From: Mya arenaria
Lineage: Eukaryota > Mollusca > Bivalvia > Myida > Myidae
Direction of reading: 5' to 3'
Assembly (NCBI RefSeq): GCF_026914265.1
Contig: NC_069135.1
Coordinates: 9,894,887 to 9,958,886, forward strand
DNA length: 64,000 nucleotides
The notes under the pieces are model-generated. The model saw only the letters and a program-made list of their open reading frames with translations. It was not told the DNA's origin and searched no databases. Each line of letters opens with the position of its first letter. Position 1 is the first letter of the stretch. Of this stretch, positions 44,035 through 57,189 are shown in pieces. The position numbers and the translations under genes are program-made.

Positions 44035-47000
44035 GACGAATTGTAAATGAGTGGCAATAAAAGAATGCACGCGTTTTAGCATTCCGACTGGCAGAGTCAC
44101 GGAAACAGATGAGCTAGATAGAAGTGTCATTTCGTGATATTTGTTTAATTTCAGAAAATGGAGACTCCGTATGTATGCAAAGGGTGCTGATATTCCAAAA
44201 CAAACACATAATTTAAAAGAACACTTGCAGCAACGTTTTACCTTGATAACCATGATTCTGTTTGACTGTTTATTTAAATCCATAAACATCACAGGTCAGC
44301 TTCAATTGGCCGCATCCGTGTCTTTTAAAGTAGGAAAGAAGAGAAAATGATTTGCAACAAGTTGCACAAACATGCGATTCGTCATGCCGTGTTTGATACA
44401 CCTGTTTAAAAGAAATGTCATGTCACAAGTAATGAGGTATGCCCGCAACCCGTTACTTGGAAAGAATTAAAAAAAGAAAACTCGAAAATTTAAATGACGC
44501 TTAGTCTACATAACTGTCATACAGTGAGTCTCTGAGCGTGTAAAACGTTCCTATTATACATCATAAAACTAAATACTCAAAATTACAGAAATGATATTTC
44601 CACTGCAACACGAACCACATTCTTATGTGTGTAACGCACCCCCCCCCCCCCCCCCGCACACGCATACACAAAAACGGCGAAAACACAGTTTAAACATACT
44701 ATTAAATTTAAACCCCGAAATGAATAGTCATAATAACAATCTTTCAATAACCTTCAGTATATTTTCTTTACTCAGCGAATAAAATATCTAACATGTTACC
44801 TGAGCACGGGAAGTAAACAACAAAGGACTGAAGGGCCATATTTTAGTGATCAAGCATGTGACGGACAACTGTGAGCTGAAACATGTATGTCACGCATAAT
44901 GCATGCTAAAGTGTTTATGGCATATACAAACGAAAGGCACGCGGAACACACATCACAACAAAATACAAGCCTTTTATATAGGAAGAAGAAAAAGGTTTAT
45001 TTACAAATGATATTGTACACAGTATCTGTATGATTTGAACATATCAATACATACATGATATGCAATTATTAACAAGTAATGGACGAACAAAATAACATAC
45101 TTATATCTTCAAATATATGATATGTTCAACATAATAATAGTATGCAGTTTGTCAGATCTTGTGAAGAATTATCAATAAGTTATACAGGTTATGTAAGGTT
45201 GTTTTCATACATGTATTTTATCATCTGGTTATCTTACATTTGATCTAACATTCAAACCTAATAATGTTCCAATAATGTTCAGACATGTACAGTAACAAGT
45301 GATTACATTTATACTGTTTACTACATTATACAATACGTTATTTGTAAACATGACAGAATACCCCCTTTCTAATAATGCTGCGTCGAATGGAAGGGGGATA
45401 ACCCTTCCATTTAATCAATCCGTTTTCCAACATAATTATTTCGATTTATGTCCCATTTACTATAGTCTAAATTTGAAATTGTCATAATATTGTTGAAATA
45501 CACGATTGGATTTTACTGTTAAAACACAGTTTTCATTTGTTCATGAAAAAACTCATCATTGTCCGTGATTTTTAGCGCCCGTCAGTGAAATAATAAGGAT
45601 ATGCACCGAAGGTTGTAAAATGGCCGTGTACTTTATCAGATCTAAAATTTCCGTGCACTTTTTAAATTTTATTTTACTCATTGTTCCCTTTGAAATAACT
45701 ATTAGAAAAAACATAGCCTCTGAAACCTTCAAAATGCATAAAACTTACAGAAAATATGGTTATCGTATGACTTACTTATATTTGTCACGAGCCGTGTAGT
45801 TTACCGACATTTTCAACTCAGAGAAATCAGTTGGTCAAGATTTTTAATATATTTGAAGTGTCAAAAATGGACTGAAGTGTCCATACTTTCAGAAAAAAAT
45901 ATCTCAAGTTAAGTACTATCTTAGTTCAGTATTTTTTATTAAGAATATATGTCAAAATGTTACAATTTCGTAGAAAATAAAATGACAGCCACAAAATAAC
46001 GTTTGTTTGTTTCTTTAATTCAAATCTTTGTATACATAAAATAATCAACATTCTCACTCAGGACCTCAATATTCGCAAATTCGTTCAATCAAGTAAGAAG
46101 GCAGCTGTTAAACATCTTTCTAAAATTGGAACTGTGCAATAATCCGTACTCAAAATTACGCGAGTACAAGTGTTGGGGGAAGTCAAGGGTTGTTACTTGG
46201 CAATTATACTGGCCTTCAAGTGATTTTAATTATCATACGGATTAATTTACCATAAATCGTGAGTACATGGATAAACGCCATAATCTGTTACATGCTGTTA
46301 TCATCCCGTGAGAATGTCACGTGATCCCGAGATGTGATGGCGCTACAAGCCGTGCCCTGATTGTTTGGAGGAAAATCGGCGCCGGACAGCATCAGAGGTC
46401 CCCTCTTCAGAGACCTACCAGAACCCAGACAACGCAGACCGAAAACCTTATCCAAGACAACCAATCATCATGGATGGTAATTTTGGCTCTCTCGGTTAAA
46501 ATACTCGTTGTATTTAACGCGAAATTAAATATTGGTAACGAGATATTGCCGCGCTTTCTAAGTGCGTTTCACTTTTTGGGTGATTTCAAATATTTGTTTC
46601 ATTTTCGTGGGTGATTTTCACGACTTACATGTCTTTTTACTATTTCTGATCCTTGACCCTCGGGATGTTATTTTATTTTACCTTCATCAATTAACATATA
46701 AGAGGGGAGAGGTATTGAAATAATAAATATTGAAATTTGCTCTTGATTATTCTTTTTTTCAGGGTCAATTCTCGGGGATTCTCCATTTTAAAAATGGAAG
46801 CGCGAGAGAATTTAAGCACTAGTCTCGATTTACCGGATGTTTACACAAGCTTCCGGTTCAACTATTCGGGCGGCTGTTTAGATAGTTTCATGTTTTATTC
46901 GTAATATCTTTGTTTGTATCCATAATTACTAATTGTTTTTTATTGAAACCGTTGTCAGACCGATGTCTCGTCAATTCAGGATTATATTTTGCATATCGGG

Positions 47001-47439
47001 TGAGTTCAGGGGTCTATACGAAGCTTCCGAAGTGGAAGCAAAGTCTTCTTTTGAAGTAAGGGACCTTGGAAATGGAAATGTTACGGAACAAAATATGAGG
47101 TTGTTCCCTGTGAGGAGTGAGGTCTTCAATTCCTATCATATGAACCCGACACCAAACATACATTTCTCGAAATGAGCGAGTCCATTGATATGCTGGTATG
47201 GAACAAAAACTTGGCACAGACAAGTAGTACTGTTCCATTGGGTGGTGGGTGAAGGAGGTCCCTAGTGCTAGAATAGTGAGTTGTAGGTTTTTGGCAAGAA
47301 TAAAACAGGAGGGGGGTGTCCTGATCAACAGGGTCTACCAGTTACGTCTGTAGATCAAGTACAGTCCCCCTCTCTTGAACGTAAAGTTGGGGTTTATGCC
47401 TTAGAGGAAGCACATGGAAGATTTTAATCTACCATGATT
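44035..47439. other. AT-rich intergenic
   Basis: Contains a 17-18 base C run (44,638-44,655) and an isolated GC-richer stretch at 46,320-46,470 that could be a 5' exon (ATCATGGATG|GTAATT donor near 46,479); no gene can be traced from it. 46,930-47,440 has short open frames on both strands without recognisable domains. Confidence 0.4.
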
Positions 47440-48357
47440 AACCCTGAGTTCTCTATGGTTCCTCTTGAGAGTCCTTATACATCGGATGAAACTTGAAGTT
47501 TTAGATTTTGTACTCAATAATTCTTTTCTTAAATTTGGTAAATGTTTATATAAGCAAACAATTGGAATTCCAATGGGTGCCAATTATGCACCTTTACTTG
47601 CAGACCTCTTTTTATACTGCTATGAAAGTGAATATATGTTAAAATTATTTAAGTCTGGAGATTTAGCTCTTGTTGATAAATTCAATAGCACGTTTAAATA
47701 TTGATGATATTCTAAGTTTAGATAATCCTGTGTTTACAGATAATATTCAATCGATATACCCTTCACAATTACAACTTAATAAATCTAATACATTCGTTTT
47801 AAAAGCATCCTATTTAGATTTGCAACTAGAAGTAAAAGAAGATATATTGAGCATCACTCTTTATGATAAACGTGATGATTTTCATTTTAAAATAATTAAT
47901 TACCCTTCTTTAGATGGCGATGTTCCTATTTCACCATCATATGGTGTTTTTATTGCACAGTTAATACGATTTGCTAGAATATGTACAGATGTAAAAAAAA
48001 ATCAGCTCTCGCAGTAAACTTATGACGCAAAAACTTCTAAAACAGAGTTTCCGAAAACTTTCTCAAATTTGTTAATGGTCATTATAATCTCATATCAAAG
48101 TACAATAGTAGTCTTAAATCGCTCATTGCTGATAGTATTCCTCATCCCGATTTTTATGGTGATGTTTTAAAGAAAATTCTTAAAATTAAAATGTTTCCAG
48201 TAGGTAGTTGGGCAGATAGACTTAATGAATTACATGGATTTTATTTAAACCGTGAATATAAAGGCAATATTTTGAAGAGCACTTGCCTTCTTGTTTTTGA
48301 AGATGAATACCTGAAACAAAATATTTGGTTGAATATAGCATCCTTTCATAACTAAAC
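47440..48357 (+). mobile_element. Penelope-like retroelement fragment (reverse transcriptase)
   Basis: Plus-strand remnant with the IGIPMGANYAPLLADLFLY block of a Penelope-type reverse transcriptase near 47,561, the IDDILSLDNP catalytic segment near 47,700, SASYLDLQLE-like and LYDKRDDFHFKI blocks near 47,810-47,890, and the C-terminal SKYNSSLKSLIAD...HPDFYGDV region to a stop near 48,354. It is a broken, 5'-truncated copy with a few breaks; no GIY-YIG endonuclease is seen. Confidence 0.75.
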
Positions 48358-48939
48358 TTTCAGTGCTTTGATTTTTATGAAAAATTCATGTAAAACCTTT
48401 TTTGGCGGACACGTGTTGACTGACTCCGATTGTTTTGGCTGTGACTTAATTTTCTTCAAATATTTTACGTTTTCATAAAAATTTTGAAGGAGAGAACGGC
48501 ATATACAAGTCGCTTTTATTTTTAATAATGTGTTTCTTTATTTGTTCCCAGTTTTAGTACGATGATGCTTTTTATTATGAAACTCTATGATCACACAGTT
48601 TTAAACCTTATTTTATAAGGCGTGTTTTTGGTTTCTAACGATGACTGCATCGTATCTTTGAACAGTATTTGCATTAGGTGCTCTGAATTGTTTTCCTCCG
48701 TCTGCAGATAGAGTTGGGATCTCTAATCATTGAAGTACTTGGGGTTTACCTTTTCGTTTATTATTATTATTTGTTTTGTTGATAAGTTTCCTCAAGTTAA
48801 TGCATACTTTGATAAGATTTACGTTTTGCGTTTTATCTTTATAAAGAATTGTTGGGATAAGAGTGAGGTTTGTGCACATAAACTGGTTTAAACCCCCAGT
48901 AAATTTACATTTTACTGACCGTTCCAAGGCGGTACCTAA
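48358..48939. other. AT-rich, possibly Penelope-like 3' region
   Basis: No coding region. It lies between the reverse-transcriptase end and the (TA)n-bearing repeat, and may be the element's own 3' part. Confidence 0.4.
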
Positions 48940-48959
48940 CAATTCTTGATAAACATACC

Positions 48960-49015
<56 letters not shown>

Positions 49016-49150
49016 TGTGCTGTTTGTAGAGTTTTGTGCTGTTCTATGTTTCTTGTTTGTGAATTTGTGTTCTATGTCTTGGGCGTTTGCCCATTGCCAC
49101 TAAACCGGGTTTATGTTTAAACTTTTTACTACTGAGCATGTTTCTGTAGC
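48940..49150 (+). repeat. Dispersed repeat with long (TA)n, plus-strand copy
   Basis: Same repeat as 43,825-44,030, with an expanded TA tract at 48,965-49,014. Confidence 0.8.
48965..49014. repeat. (TA)n microsatellite
   Basis: About 25 uninterrupted TA repeats inside a dispersed repeat; the other copy has about seven. Confidence 0.95.
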
Positions 49151-49299
49151 TTTTTGCATATATACTGGTTTCACTGCTGGGTCAGTCGTTGGGGGATTAT
49201 AGTGTGTGTTCTCGTAAGTAGGACATCAAGTCAGCTGGCTTGGCAGAGGGGTATAGGACTGAAGAACTATACAGGCGTGTGTGTAATGGTGACTAACGG

Positions 49300-52200
49300 C
49301 CTTTTGATTCAGATGACTGATAGCTCTTGGGGGACCCGCGGGCACCTTCAGAGGTAAGAGAGATTCATTTTAATGTTGGGTACATGGGCCCACAGACCGG
49401 GGACACCCTAGTAGTAGTGTACCCACATGTCCCTCTAGTAAAACAAAGGGCATCTAGTGGGCATACTCTATATGCATATTTTAATAATAGTCTTGAGGTC
49501 CCTACGGTTCTAGACGGTCCACATATTACGTTTTGGGGTCAGGGAAAATCCTCCAAAAGTAGGGACAGGGCGCCAACAGTCCTTTCGTACCCGGGCATGT
49601 TCAGGTGGTGAAACGACAGGCACATTCGGAGTCGCGTTATGATTCTCAGTGAAAAGGTTTCTCGCAAAGATATGGTGAGGGTTGTATGGAAGTTGGGCGT
49701 AGCGTCCCCAGGTCACAACGTGCCCCAACCGCGACTTATCCAAATACTCACAACGATCGTAATTAACTCTCATCAGAGCCACGCTATGGGAATCACACGG
49801 AGTTTATGGCCCCATTTTCACCTTGACACCCAGGATAGGGTATGTTGAAACTTATCAACACCATTCAGAGGATTTAAGGTATTTATCTGAGTATCGTGGG
49901 CAAGAGTATCCCTGCTTACATGCACATGATTTCTTGGTTCGTTCTCATCCATCCAACTATCAAATTAGGGGGCATAGGGGCGTACGGGTCGCACAAGCCA
50001 GGGTTTTGCCATAAGCAACTAGGGGTTCTTGCGGGGAACATTGGTATCAACCTTTGCTACATGACCAAAGTTATACACCTTTGCCACATGACCAAGGTTA
50101 TACACCTTTGCCACATGATCAAATTTATGCGCCCTAACTGAATTCGCACGTGTCCTTTAACCATTCTCGAGACTGGTCTCAATCGTACAGGCCGTATGCG
50201 CTGAAAAGGAATGATGTATCAGATCATGGACAGGAGGAATCTAGATCAGCCGGGCAGGTAATCGGGTATTAAAATGTTATTAATGGTTCGCCACGTCCAG
50301 ATACGGAAGTTAACTTTAGGGGTTCCTATCTTGAATATCCCAATAGTCCGCCGGATACGGGACGGCACGGGGACATAGTAAGATATATGACCCCTGTGAC
50401 AGAGGGACTGCATGGTGCTCGGGTTATTTATAGTGGTGTGGGGAGGTCTATGTGTGGTCAACATGTGGGAAAAGGACCAGAAATAAGCCCAGAGGGTAGA
50501 TCGGCGGCGGGTTTAACTTGTTTTTAGGAGATTTGTTTGTAGTACAACCCGGATCGGCCCAGGGAATAGGTGGGTGCTCAAGCCTGGGAATTCACAAGGG
50601 AAAACAAGAGGGGTTTAGATTTAATCTGGTAAGGGATGATGATGTCATTGAGCATTGAGCATGTAGTCCCGGCAGGGAAGGGAACAAAATGCCCAAGTAT
50701 GTCAATATGGCGCGAATATATTCATATAATTATAGATAGTCATGCTTTGGAACAATTGTGCTGGACCATTGGTTTGTCTATGGAAACGGTATAGGGGTCC
50801 ACTTTCCCAGAGACAGCAAATATGGAATTCAAACATGTAGTACAAGATGCGGGGGAATCAGTTGATGATTGGGCAGATAGGGTCCGTAAATCAGTATTTG
50901 GGACCTATGATGGTCAATCGGTCGATTTCATTGATAAACAGGCAACCTCTAAACTTTGTGACGGGATGTGATGGTTACCGGATAGCGGTGCAAATAGATA
51001 TGCTCATCTTCAGAACAGTAAGTGCCGCAGTTGATGTCGTGAAGTTGTATCAACATAAAGTTAAGTCTAATGAGCCCCGGGAAACGTGTGGGAATGGTAG
51101 GCGTCCCCAGTCCCCTAGTATAATTAAGTATGAAGCCGCCCCAGAATCTAGGGAGGTATGCACTTCTTAGTATAGGGACCATCATCAATCAAGGCTGAGG
51201 AGTCCTGTAGATAATAGACGAGGGCAGGGTGGAGCGGTTAGCCTGGATCGATTGTGCAAGTTCTTATCAAAATTGTAAGATAGGGCAAGGAACAATGCTA
51301 CTCCCATGAATCGGTCAGATGATAGGGCATCACGTTTAGGATTCCGTTGCCCGAGTCCTTCTCCTGGGGGAGGGATAGATGTTCTGTATGTGGTGATACC
51401 CTCCACTTCAAACTGTATTGCCCTTAGTACAAGAATATACCGAAACCTTGGCTGAGACTAACCAGTTCCTAGACCAAGGGTCAAGCTCAGAGAATTCTCC
51501 TTAGGTATGATTACACGGGATGATTCTGAGTGTGAGCACTGTCAGTGGGTGTCGAAATTAATGAAGTCGGGGTGTCCCTAATTAAAAAAGGATGGGTTGG
51601 GAATGTGGATGTGCCTGTCCCTGAAAAAGACACGGTCATGTCGTTGATGGATCCTCCAGTCTTTGAGGCTGACTTAGCTTCGGAATTCGGGGGCTCCTTG
51701 GTGAGTGCTGATCCCAATTTAGGGTAGTCGGAGCCAGTCGTGCTGAGGGTCAGGTCAACTTGCCTTGCATAATTGCGGTCAATTTGGGTAGTTTTGAAGT
51801 TTCTGCCTTCGTCGATACGGTAGCAGAAGTGACCAGAATGTCCCCCTGTGTCTTCTGAATGCGGGAAGGGGTTCCTTTATGAAGGGTTATGTAGTAGGTC
51901 CCTTGAGGTTTGCATTGGGGGGACCGGTTCCCTGAGACTGTCCATGTGGCTCCTATTGAAGATGAAATGCTATCGGGTTACACGCCCAATCGGTTAATGT
52001 TAGGTGGGGAGCTTTCTCTTCCCAGTAATCTTATATTCCCATTGCCACACCAGGTGGGGGGGGGTAAAGAGATGGATACTTATGTATCTGGGATGGCCAA
52101 GTTCACTCAAAGGGCATGTGGATTGGCTAGAGAGAAGTTGTCTTAATCCAAACAGATGAAAACAGATTATGATCTGAGGGTGTTCCATGGGTTTTTTCCC

Positions 52201-52330
52201 GGTTCCCGTCTATCTATCACTCAGCCTTGTGAAAGGAAACGAGTACGAAGTTAGCGAAACCTTGGAAGGGAACGGGGGTGATTGTTAGAATTTTGGACCC
52301 GTTTTTGTACCGGCAACAGTAGAAGATTGC
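49300..52330 (+). mobile_element. Ty3/Gypsy LTR retrotransposon fossil
   Basis: Plus-strand remnants in order: a presumed gag-side region (about 49,300-50,700), a clear gag segment (near 50,820-50,970, ESVDDWADRVRK), a zinc knuckle (near 51,370-51,430), a protease region (near 51,540-51,840), then the C-terminal end of integrase (near 51,960-52,230, GYTPNRLMLGGE). Reverse transcriptase, RNase H and most of integrase are missing between protease and integrase end. It is heavily broken (a dozen or more breaks) and old. LTRs were not identified. It is less AT-rich than its surroundings, as usual for such elements. Confidence 0.75.
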
Positions 52331-52339
52331 AGTGATGAC

Positions 52340-52580
52340 GGCAAACAATGACTGTTAGTGTTGACATTTTGTAACCAAACTTGGAATGTAGGGGCTATTT
52401 ATGGAAGACTTCCATGGGATTATGTATGAGGCCCGTAGAGTCAAGGTCAAGGTCGCTGGTCAAGGTTTCGCTAAAATAGAAAAAAACACATTTAAAACTG
52501 AATCTCACAACAAAGGCTGAAGGTATGTCAATCATTGAGAAACTGTTTTTGTCACATTGCGGCGTATTATTATTTTATGT
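52340..52580 (+). mobile_element. Tandem-core element remnant, one core unit plus tail
   Basis: One diverged unit of the 4.1-kb type (CCAAACTTGG, GGTCAAGGTCGCTGGT, AAAATAGAAAAA) followed by the same tail as at 5,690-5,760 (GGCTGAAG, GTCAATCATT, TGTCACATTGCGGCG), so the 3' end of the family is defined by two copies. Confidence 0.7.
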
Positions 52581-53355
52581 ATTTTTTACCCCTTTTTTGC
52601 TTTTCACAGGCACACATTGCATCATTAGTGTTTTTTCTAAGACAAAGCGGCGCAGTTGAACGCTTTGTCCTACGACAGCTCTTTTTTTTAGTTTTAGTTT
52701 AGAGCTATACATGACTTAAAATAAAGTCATCCTCCATGCTTCAAGTAGACTCTAGCCAAATCGTCCACGGTACATATCAAAGCATGGTGCAGAAGTGTAT
52801 CGGGGGTGTCCGACGATGTAATTTCTTGGGGTAAGGTATTATTGTCATATTAGAAGCTTGCAATAATAAATCACTTCTTCAGAATTGTATTAGAGACACA
52901 TTTCAGTGTACATTATTTTGCATTTTAACAGAAATGTACCAGATTTGAAAATGCTTTTCGATGCAATGCTAATTTGCCCTTTAATAGGTTTGTCCGCTCA
53001 ACAGCTCCTGTCACTTAAATACTAAAAATGATAATGCAACATAAAATAATGGTTATTATGTTGTATTTGAAATATGACAATGTATTTTCTTAAGAAAAGG
53101 TCGAGATATTTTTTGTAATTGTTAGCGGTGTTGTGCAAAACTGGAGCCAAAAATTAGAAATTAACTCGTTAAAATAATTAAATTGAATTAAAGTGCATAT
53201 CTTGGCAGTCCTTACATCTCTGTTTTGATATTTGTTTTGTAATGATCCTTTTCGACTGATAATGAACAACAGTGTATGCTCTTGTTGTTACACATCACTA
53301 TTCAATGCAAATTTAAATCTGGGAGTAGGATCTGTTATTCGTCCCAGCTAATTTA
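52581..53355. other. AT-rich intergenic
   Basis: No gene or element recognised. Confidence 0.55.
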
Positions 53356-55050
53356 CACGAATGTTTTGTGCTTTTATTTCGATCAAATTTTGGAATAGTT
53401 TCTTGTCTGTTATTTCTCTTTATATATATGCTTACTTATTCAATAAATTGTTTGATATCAGTTATTTCCCAGTAAATTGGTATGATGGATATATTGTACC
53501 CCTTTATAAAAAGGGTGATGACAACAATGCTAGTAAATTATAGAGGCAGATTGGAAAATTGTTCAAAAAGAGTCTAAATGAAAGATTTAATGAGTGGATT
53601 GAAAATACCATGTATACATAGAAGCACAATCTGGCTTTAGAAAGAATATGGGCACTGTTGATATTTTTGTCCTGCACGGTATTTTTTCACGATTGTTGAG
53701 TAATAGCAAAAATATATTTACAACTTTTATTGATTTACGAAAGTCTTTGATTATGTTGCGAGGCACATCATGTGGTATAAAGCCAGGAATAAGAAGAAAA
53801 ATGTTAGATATAATAAGATCTATGTATACAAGTGTTAAGTCGCGTGTGAAGTGTGAAAATGTTATCAGTGAAGACTTTGATAGTTCACTTGGTGTACGTC
53901 AAGAAGAATCATTGTCTCCTTTCTTATTTTCCATTTCTTATTTAAATGATATTGAAGAGTACCTGATTGCAAATGATTTTAATGGCGATATGGGTGTTCA
54001 TAAGTTGTTCTTGTTATTATATGCAGATGTTATTGTAAAAAAATCTGAGTCAGAGGTAGGACTACTGAAAGGGGTAATATTATTAGAAGCGTATTGCGTA
54101 TAAAGATTTTTGAAAACTGGTCAATTGTTGGAACTAGTGAATTAATAAACTTATCTGGGTATTGTTTTTACACCTGGAGGGTCATTTTCGACCACGTTTG
54201 ATACATTATCAGAACAAGCTCTTAGAGGGAGTTTTATACTAAAGAATTGTTTAACTAAGTACCCCATTTTGTCAACTTATCACAGATTTGATCTGTTTAA
54301 TAAACTAGAAATATTATTTTTTCCAATTCTAAGTATGGGGATTACAGAAAAGTATACAATTAGAAAAAGTACATCTGATCTTTGTGAGGATTAGTATGTG
54401 TTTATTATGAGAACAAGGACAATTTTGAATATGGAGAGTCAGGTAGGACAACATTGTTAGCTTAACATTCTTCAAGTGCCTTAAGATATTGGATCAAAAT
54501 TGTGCAAATGAAGACTATTAGATATGTGAGAATAGTTTATGATGGATTTCTTTGTGATTTAGATGAGAATCCAAATTTCAAATAATGGAATTATTTGGTG
54601 AGATATTTACTCCAATCATTTGTGATAGAAAATGTAATTTATTAGAAGATTAATTTCATTTTATTCATGAATGTCAATTGCATAAAGATCTAAGAAAGCA
54701 TTACTTGAAAACATATAATTATACCGCACCTAATATGCCTAAATTTATTGCATTTTTTAAATCGCAAAATGTTACTGTAAACAGCAACCTTCCCATTTAT
54801 GTTTATCAGGCAATGTAAATAAGGGAGAAAGAGATGTATTGTATTACGGGTAATATTGTCAATATAAACTACTTCACTCTTAAATGAAACTTTATTGATG
54901 CTATATCGTTTGGTCGTATGATTTGCTGTATTTTATTTTGTTTAGCTGCTTATATGAATGTACTGTACCTTGACTATGTTTAGAAACATATTTTGTAATT
55001 ATATTATGTATACTTATGGGCATTTTTGTCCAGATGTATTTGTTTACTGT
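53356..55050 (+). mobile_element. LINE ORF2 remnant with 3' end
   Basis: Plus-strand reverse-transcriptase remnant: WYDGYIVPLYKKGD near 53,480, FTTFIDLRKS near 53,719, SLGVRQEESLSPFLFS near 53,885 and LLLYADVIV near 54,010, where the second aspartate of the YADD motif is replaced by valine. The central reading frame is open for 151 codons (53,648-54,103), with stops and frame changes elsewhere. The C-terminal zinc-finger region is near 54,640-54,700, and the 3' untranslated end matches 12,090-12,470. Pseudogene. Confidence 0.78.
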
Positions 55051-55329
55051 ATGCTTTACATGTCATATTAATTCGTACCAGTGTCTCCATGTATCGCAGA
55101 CCTAGTATACATGTTTTATATCCAGAATACACTGGTTTGCATGTAGAGTATGGAACTGTATTATTGTTCCATGTTATGCACCGGCAGCAACAAAATAATG
55201 ATGATGTGGGGGGGGGGGGTGTAGATAACACATCAAAAGGATAATAAGTTCTTAAGTCAATGTATTCAAATTTAAGCGCCCGTGTAAAAATTGAGGGAAA
55301 TAGCATTTCCCAATCATTTTATGTAACGT
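55051..55329. other. Spacer between LINE remnants
   Basis: Contains a G run near 55,208-55,219. No gene. Confidence 0.5.
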
Positions 55330-56780
55330 AGGCACCAGACAGGGGGATTTGAATTCTCCAATAATATTTTCTCTTTACATCAATGACTTAGTAGCACATG
55401 TAGAAATGGCATATTTATAACTAATGATATTCCTGATATTGTTTGTCTTATGTATGCTGACGATGTAGCGAACTGTGCAGATACGGCAAACAATCTCCAG
55501 ATGCAGCTTAACGCTGTTTCTAGTTTTTGTCAAGATACGAGTATGCAAGTGAATTTAAAAAAGACAGAAATAATAGTATTTCGGAACGGTGGTCCATTAC
55601 GTAAATATGAGAAATGATTTCTAAATGGCCATCCAATTAACACCGTTTCCGTATACAAATATATGGGATTATTGTTTACCCCGAAACTTTCCTGAACAGC
55701 GGCTAAAACTAAATTGGTGTCACAGGCACGCAAAGCAGCCTTTTCCATAAAACAATACCAAAGGCCGTTCGGCTATTTTTCGCATTCTGATATATTTAAA
55801 CTATTTGATAGTATGGTAACTCCAATTCTCACCTTCGGGTCTGAAATATGGGGCTTTGAACATAGTGAGGTAATAGAAAGGGCTCAAGCAGAATTTTGTA
55901 GATATTTTCTCGGAGTGAATTCGACAGTAAATACAAGTATGGTACTTTGGGAATGCGGTCGACTTCCACTTTGCATTGTATATTATTCAAAATGTATCAA
56001 ATTTTGGTGCAAATTGTTGTAAATGCCAAATCAAAGATATCCAGTTAATTGCTATAAAATGATAAAATCGCTGGATGAGGTGGGTAGGTGTTCATGGGTA
56101 GATTGGTGTTAAAAATTTGCTGTTTGGGTTTGGCTTTGGTTATGTTTGGATCTCGCAGGACGTTGGGGATATAAATTTATTTCTACATACATTCAAGCAG
56201 CGTTTAAACGATTGCATGTCCCAAACTTGGCACAATGATGTTACTACTTCATCGCGATGCAACACTTATCAGTGTTTTAAATCACTGTTAACCCCTGAGA
56301 AATATCTAACAAAGGACATACCTTTTAAAATCAGACTAGCACTCGCGCGTTTTGGATGCTCAAGTCACAAGTTAAACATTGAAATAGGTAGACACAATAA
56401 TGTTCAACGTGAAAATCGAATTTGTTACACTGTTTCAGGTATTTAAACATCCAGGTAATTGAAAATGAATACCACGCCTTTTTCGAGTGCCAACATTATG
56501 AGGAAATACGAATAAATCATCTATATAACTGGTATAGTGTTCAGAGAAATCAATTTTCATTCAATTGTTTAATGAGCAGTAACGATAGCTTTGTCGTTAA
56601 ACATGTTGCATATTGTATCTATCAAATTTTGACTGCAGTAGATAGTAGATAAAACATAAAGCAGTCAGTATTTCAGGATGGCACATATTATATTATTGTA
56701 AACGTTTGTTGATGTTGTATTCTGGGTCGGAGGCCTTTATTTACAAATAAATTGAGTTGAGTTGAGTTGAGTTGATATAC
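55330..56780 (+). mobile_element. Second LINE ORF2 remnant with (TTGAG)n tail
   Basis: 5'-truncated plus-strand copy: SPIIFSLYINDLVAHV near 55,356, CLMYADDVANCADTANNLQ near 55,443 with an intact YADD, KKTEIIVFRNGGPLR near 55,559, MVTPILTFGSEIWGF near 55,812, a C-terminal zinc finger with DNEYHAFFECQHYE-type residues near 56,460, and a 3' end at AATAAATTGAGTTGAGTTGA (56,745-56,775), a simple-repeat tail as in tail-primed LINEs. Several frame changes; not active. A different family from the copy just upstream. Confidence 0.8.
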
Positions 56781-57189
56781 CACCATTTATTATGTTTAGT
56801 GTAAGATTACCTTTAAGGGGATAACACTTTATTTATGGAATATTTGTGCAATTGGTTTGGTAATGACGTTTTGAGTATTTTAATATCATAAACATAAAAG
56901 TCAACCTTCTAATGTTAAAGGTACATACTAATATTCACTAAATTGTGTTACAGTTACATAAAAATAGACTCAAACGCGGTATTTACCTTGATATAACAAT
57001 CTTGTTGTTGTAGTTCTTGATTGAAAATAGATATATGTATAAACGCTCTTGGACTCTTTATGTTCTCGTGATGGAGATATTGATTCATTACTCCCTCAAA
57101 AGAATGCATGTGTGGCTATCACATTTCTTGTTAAAGTCATTCAGTCTTACGTTTCGGTCATAACAGTGATATTAGAAGGCCGCGTCTAT

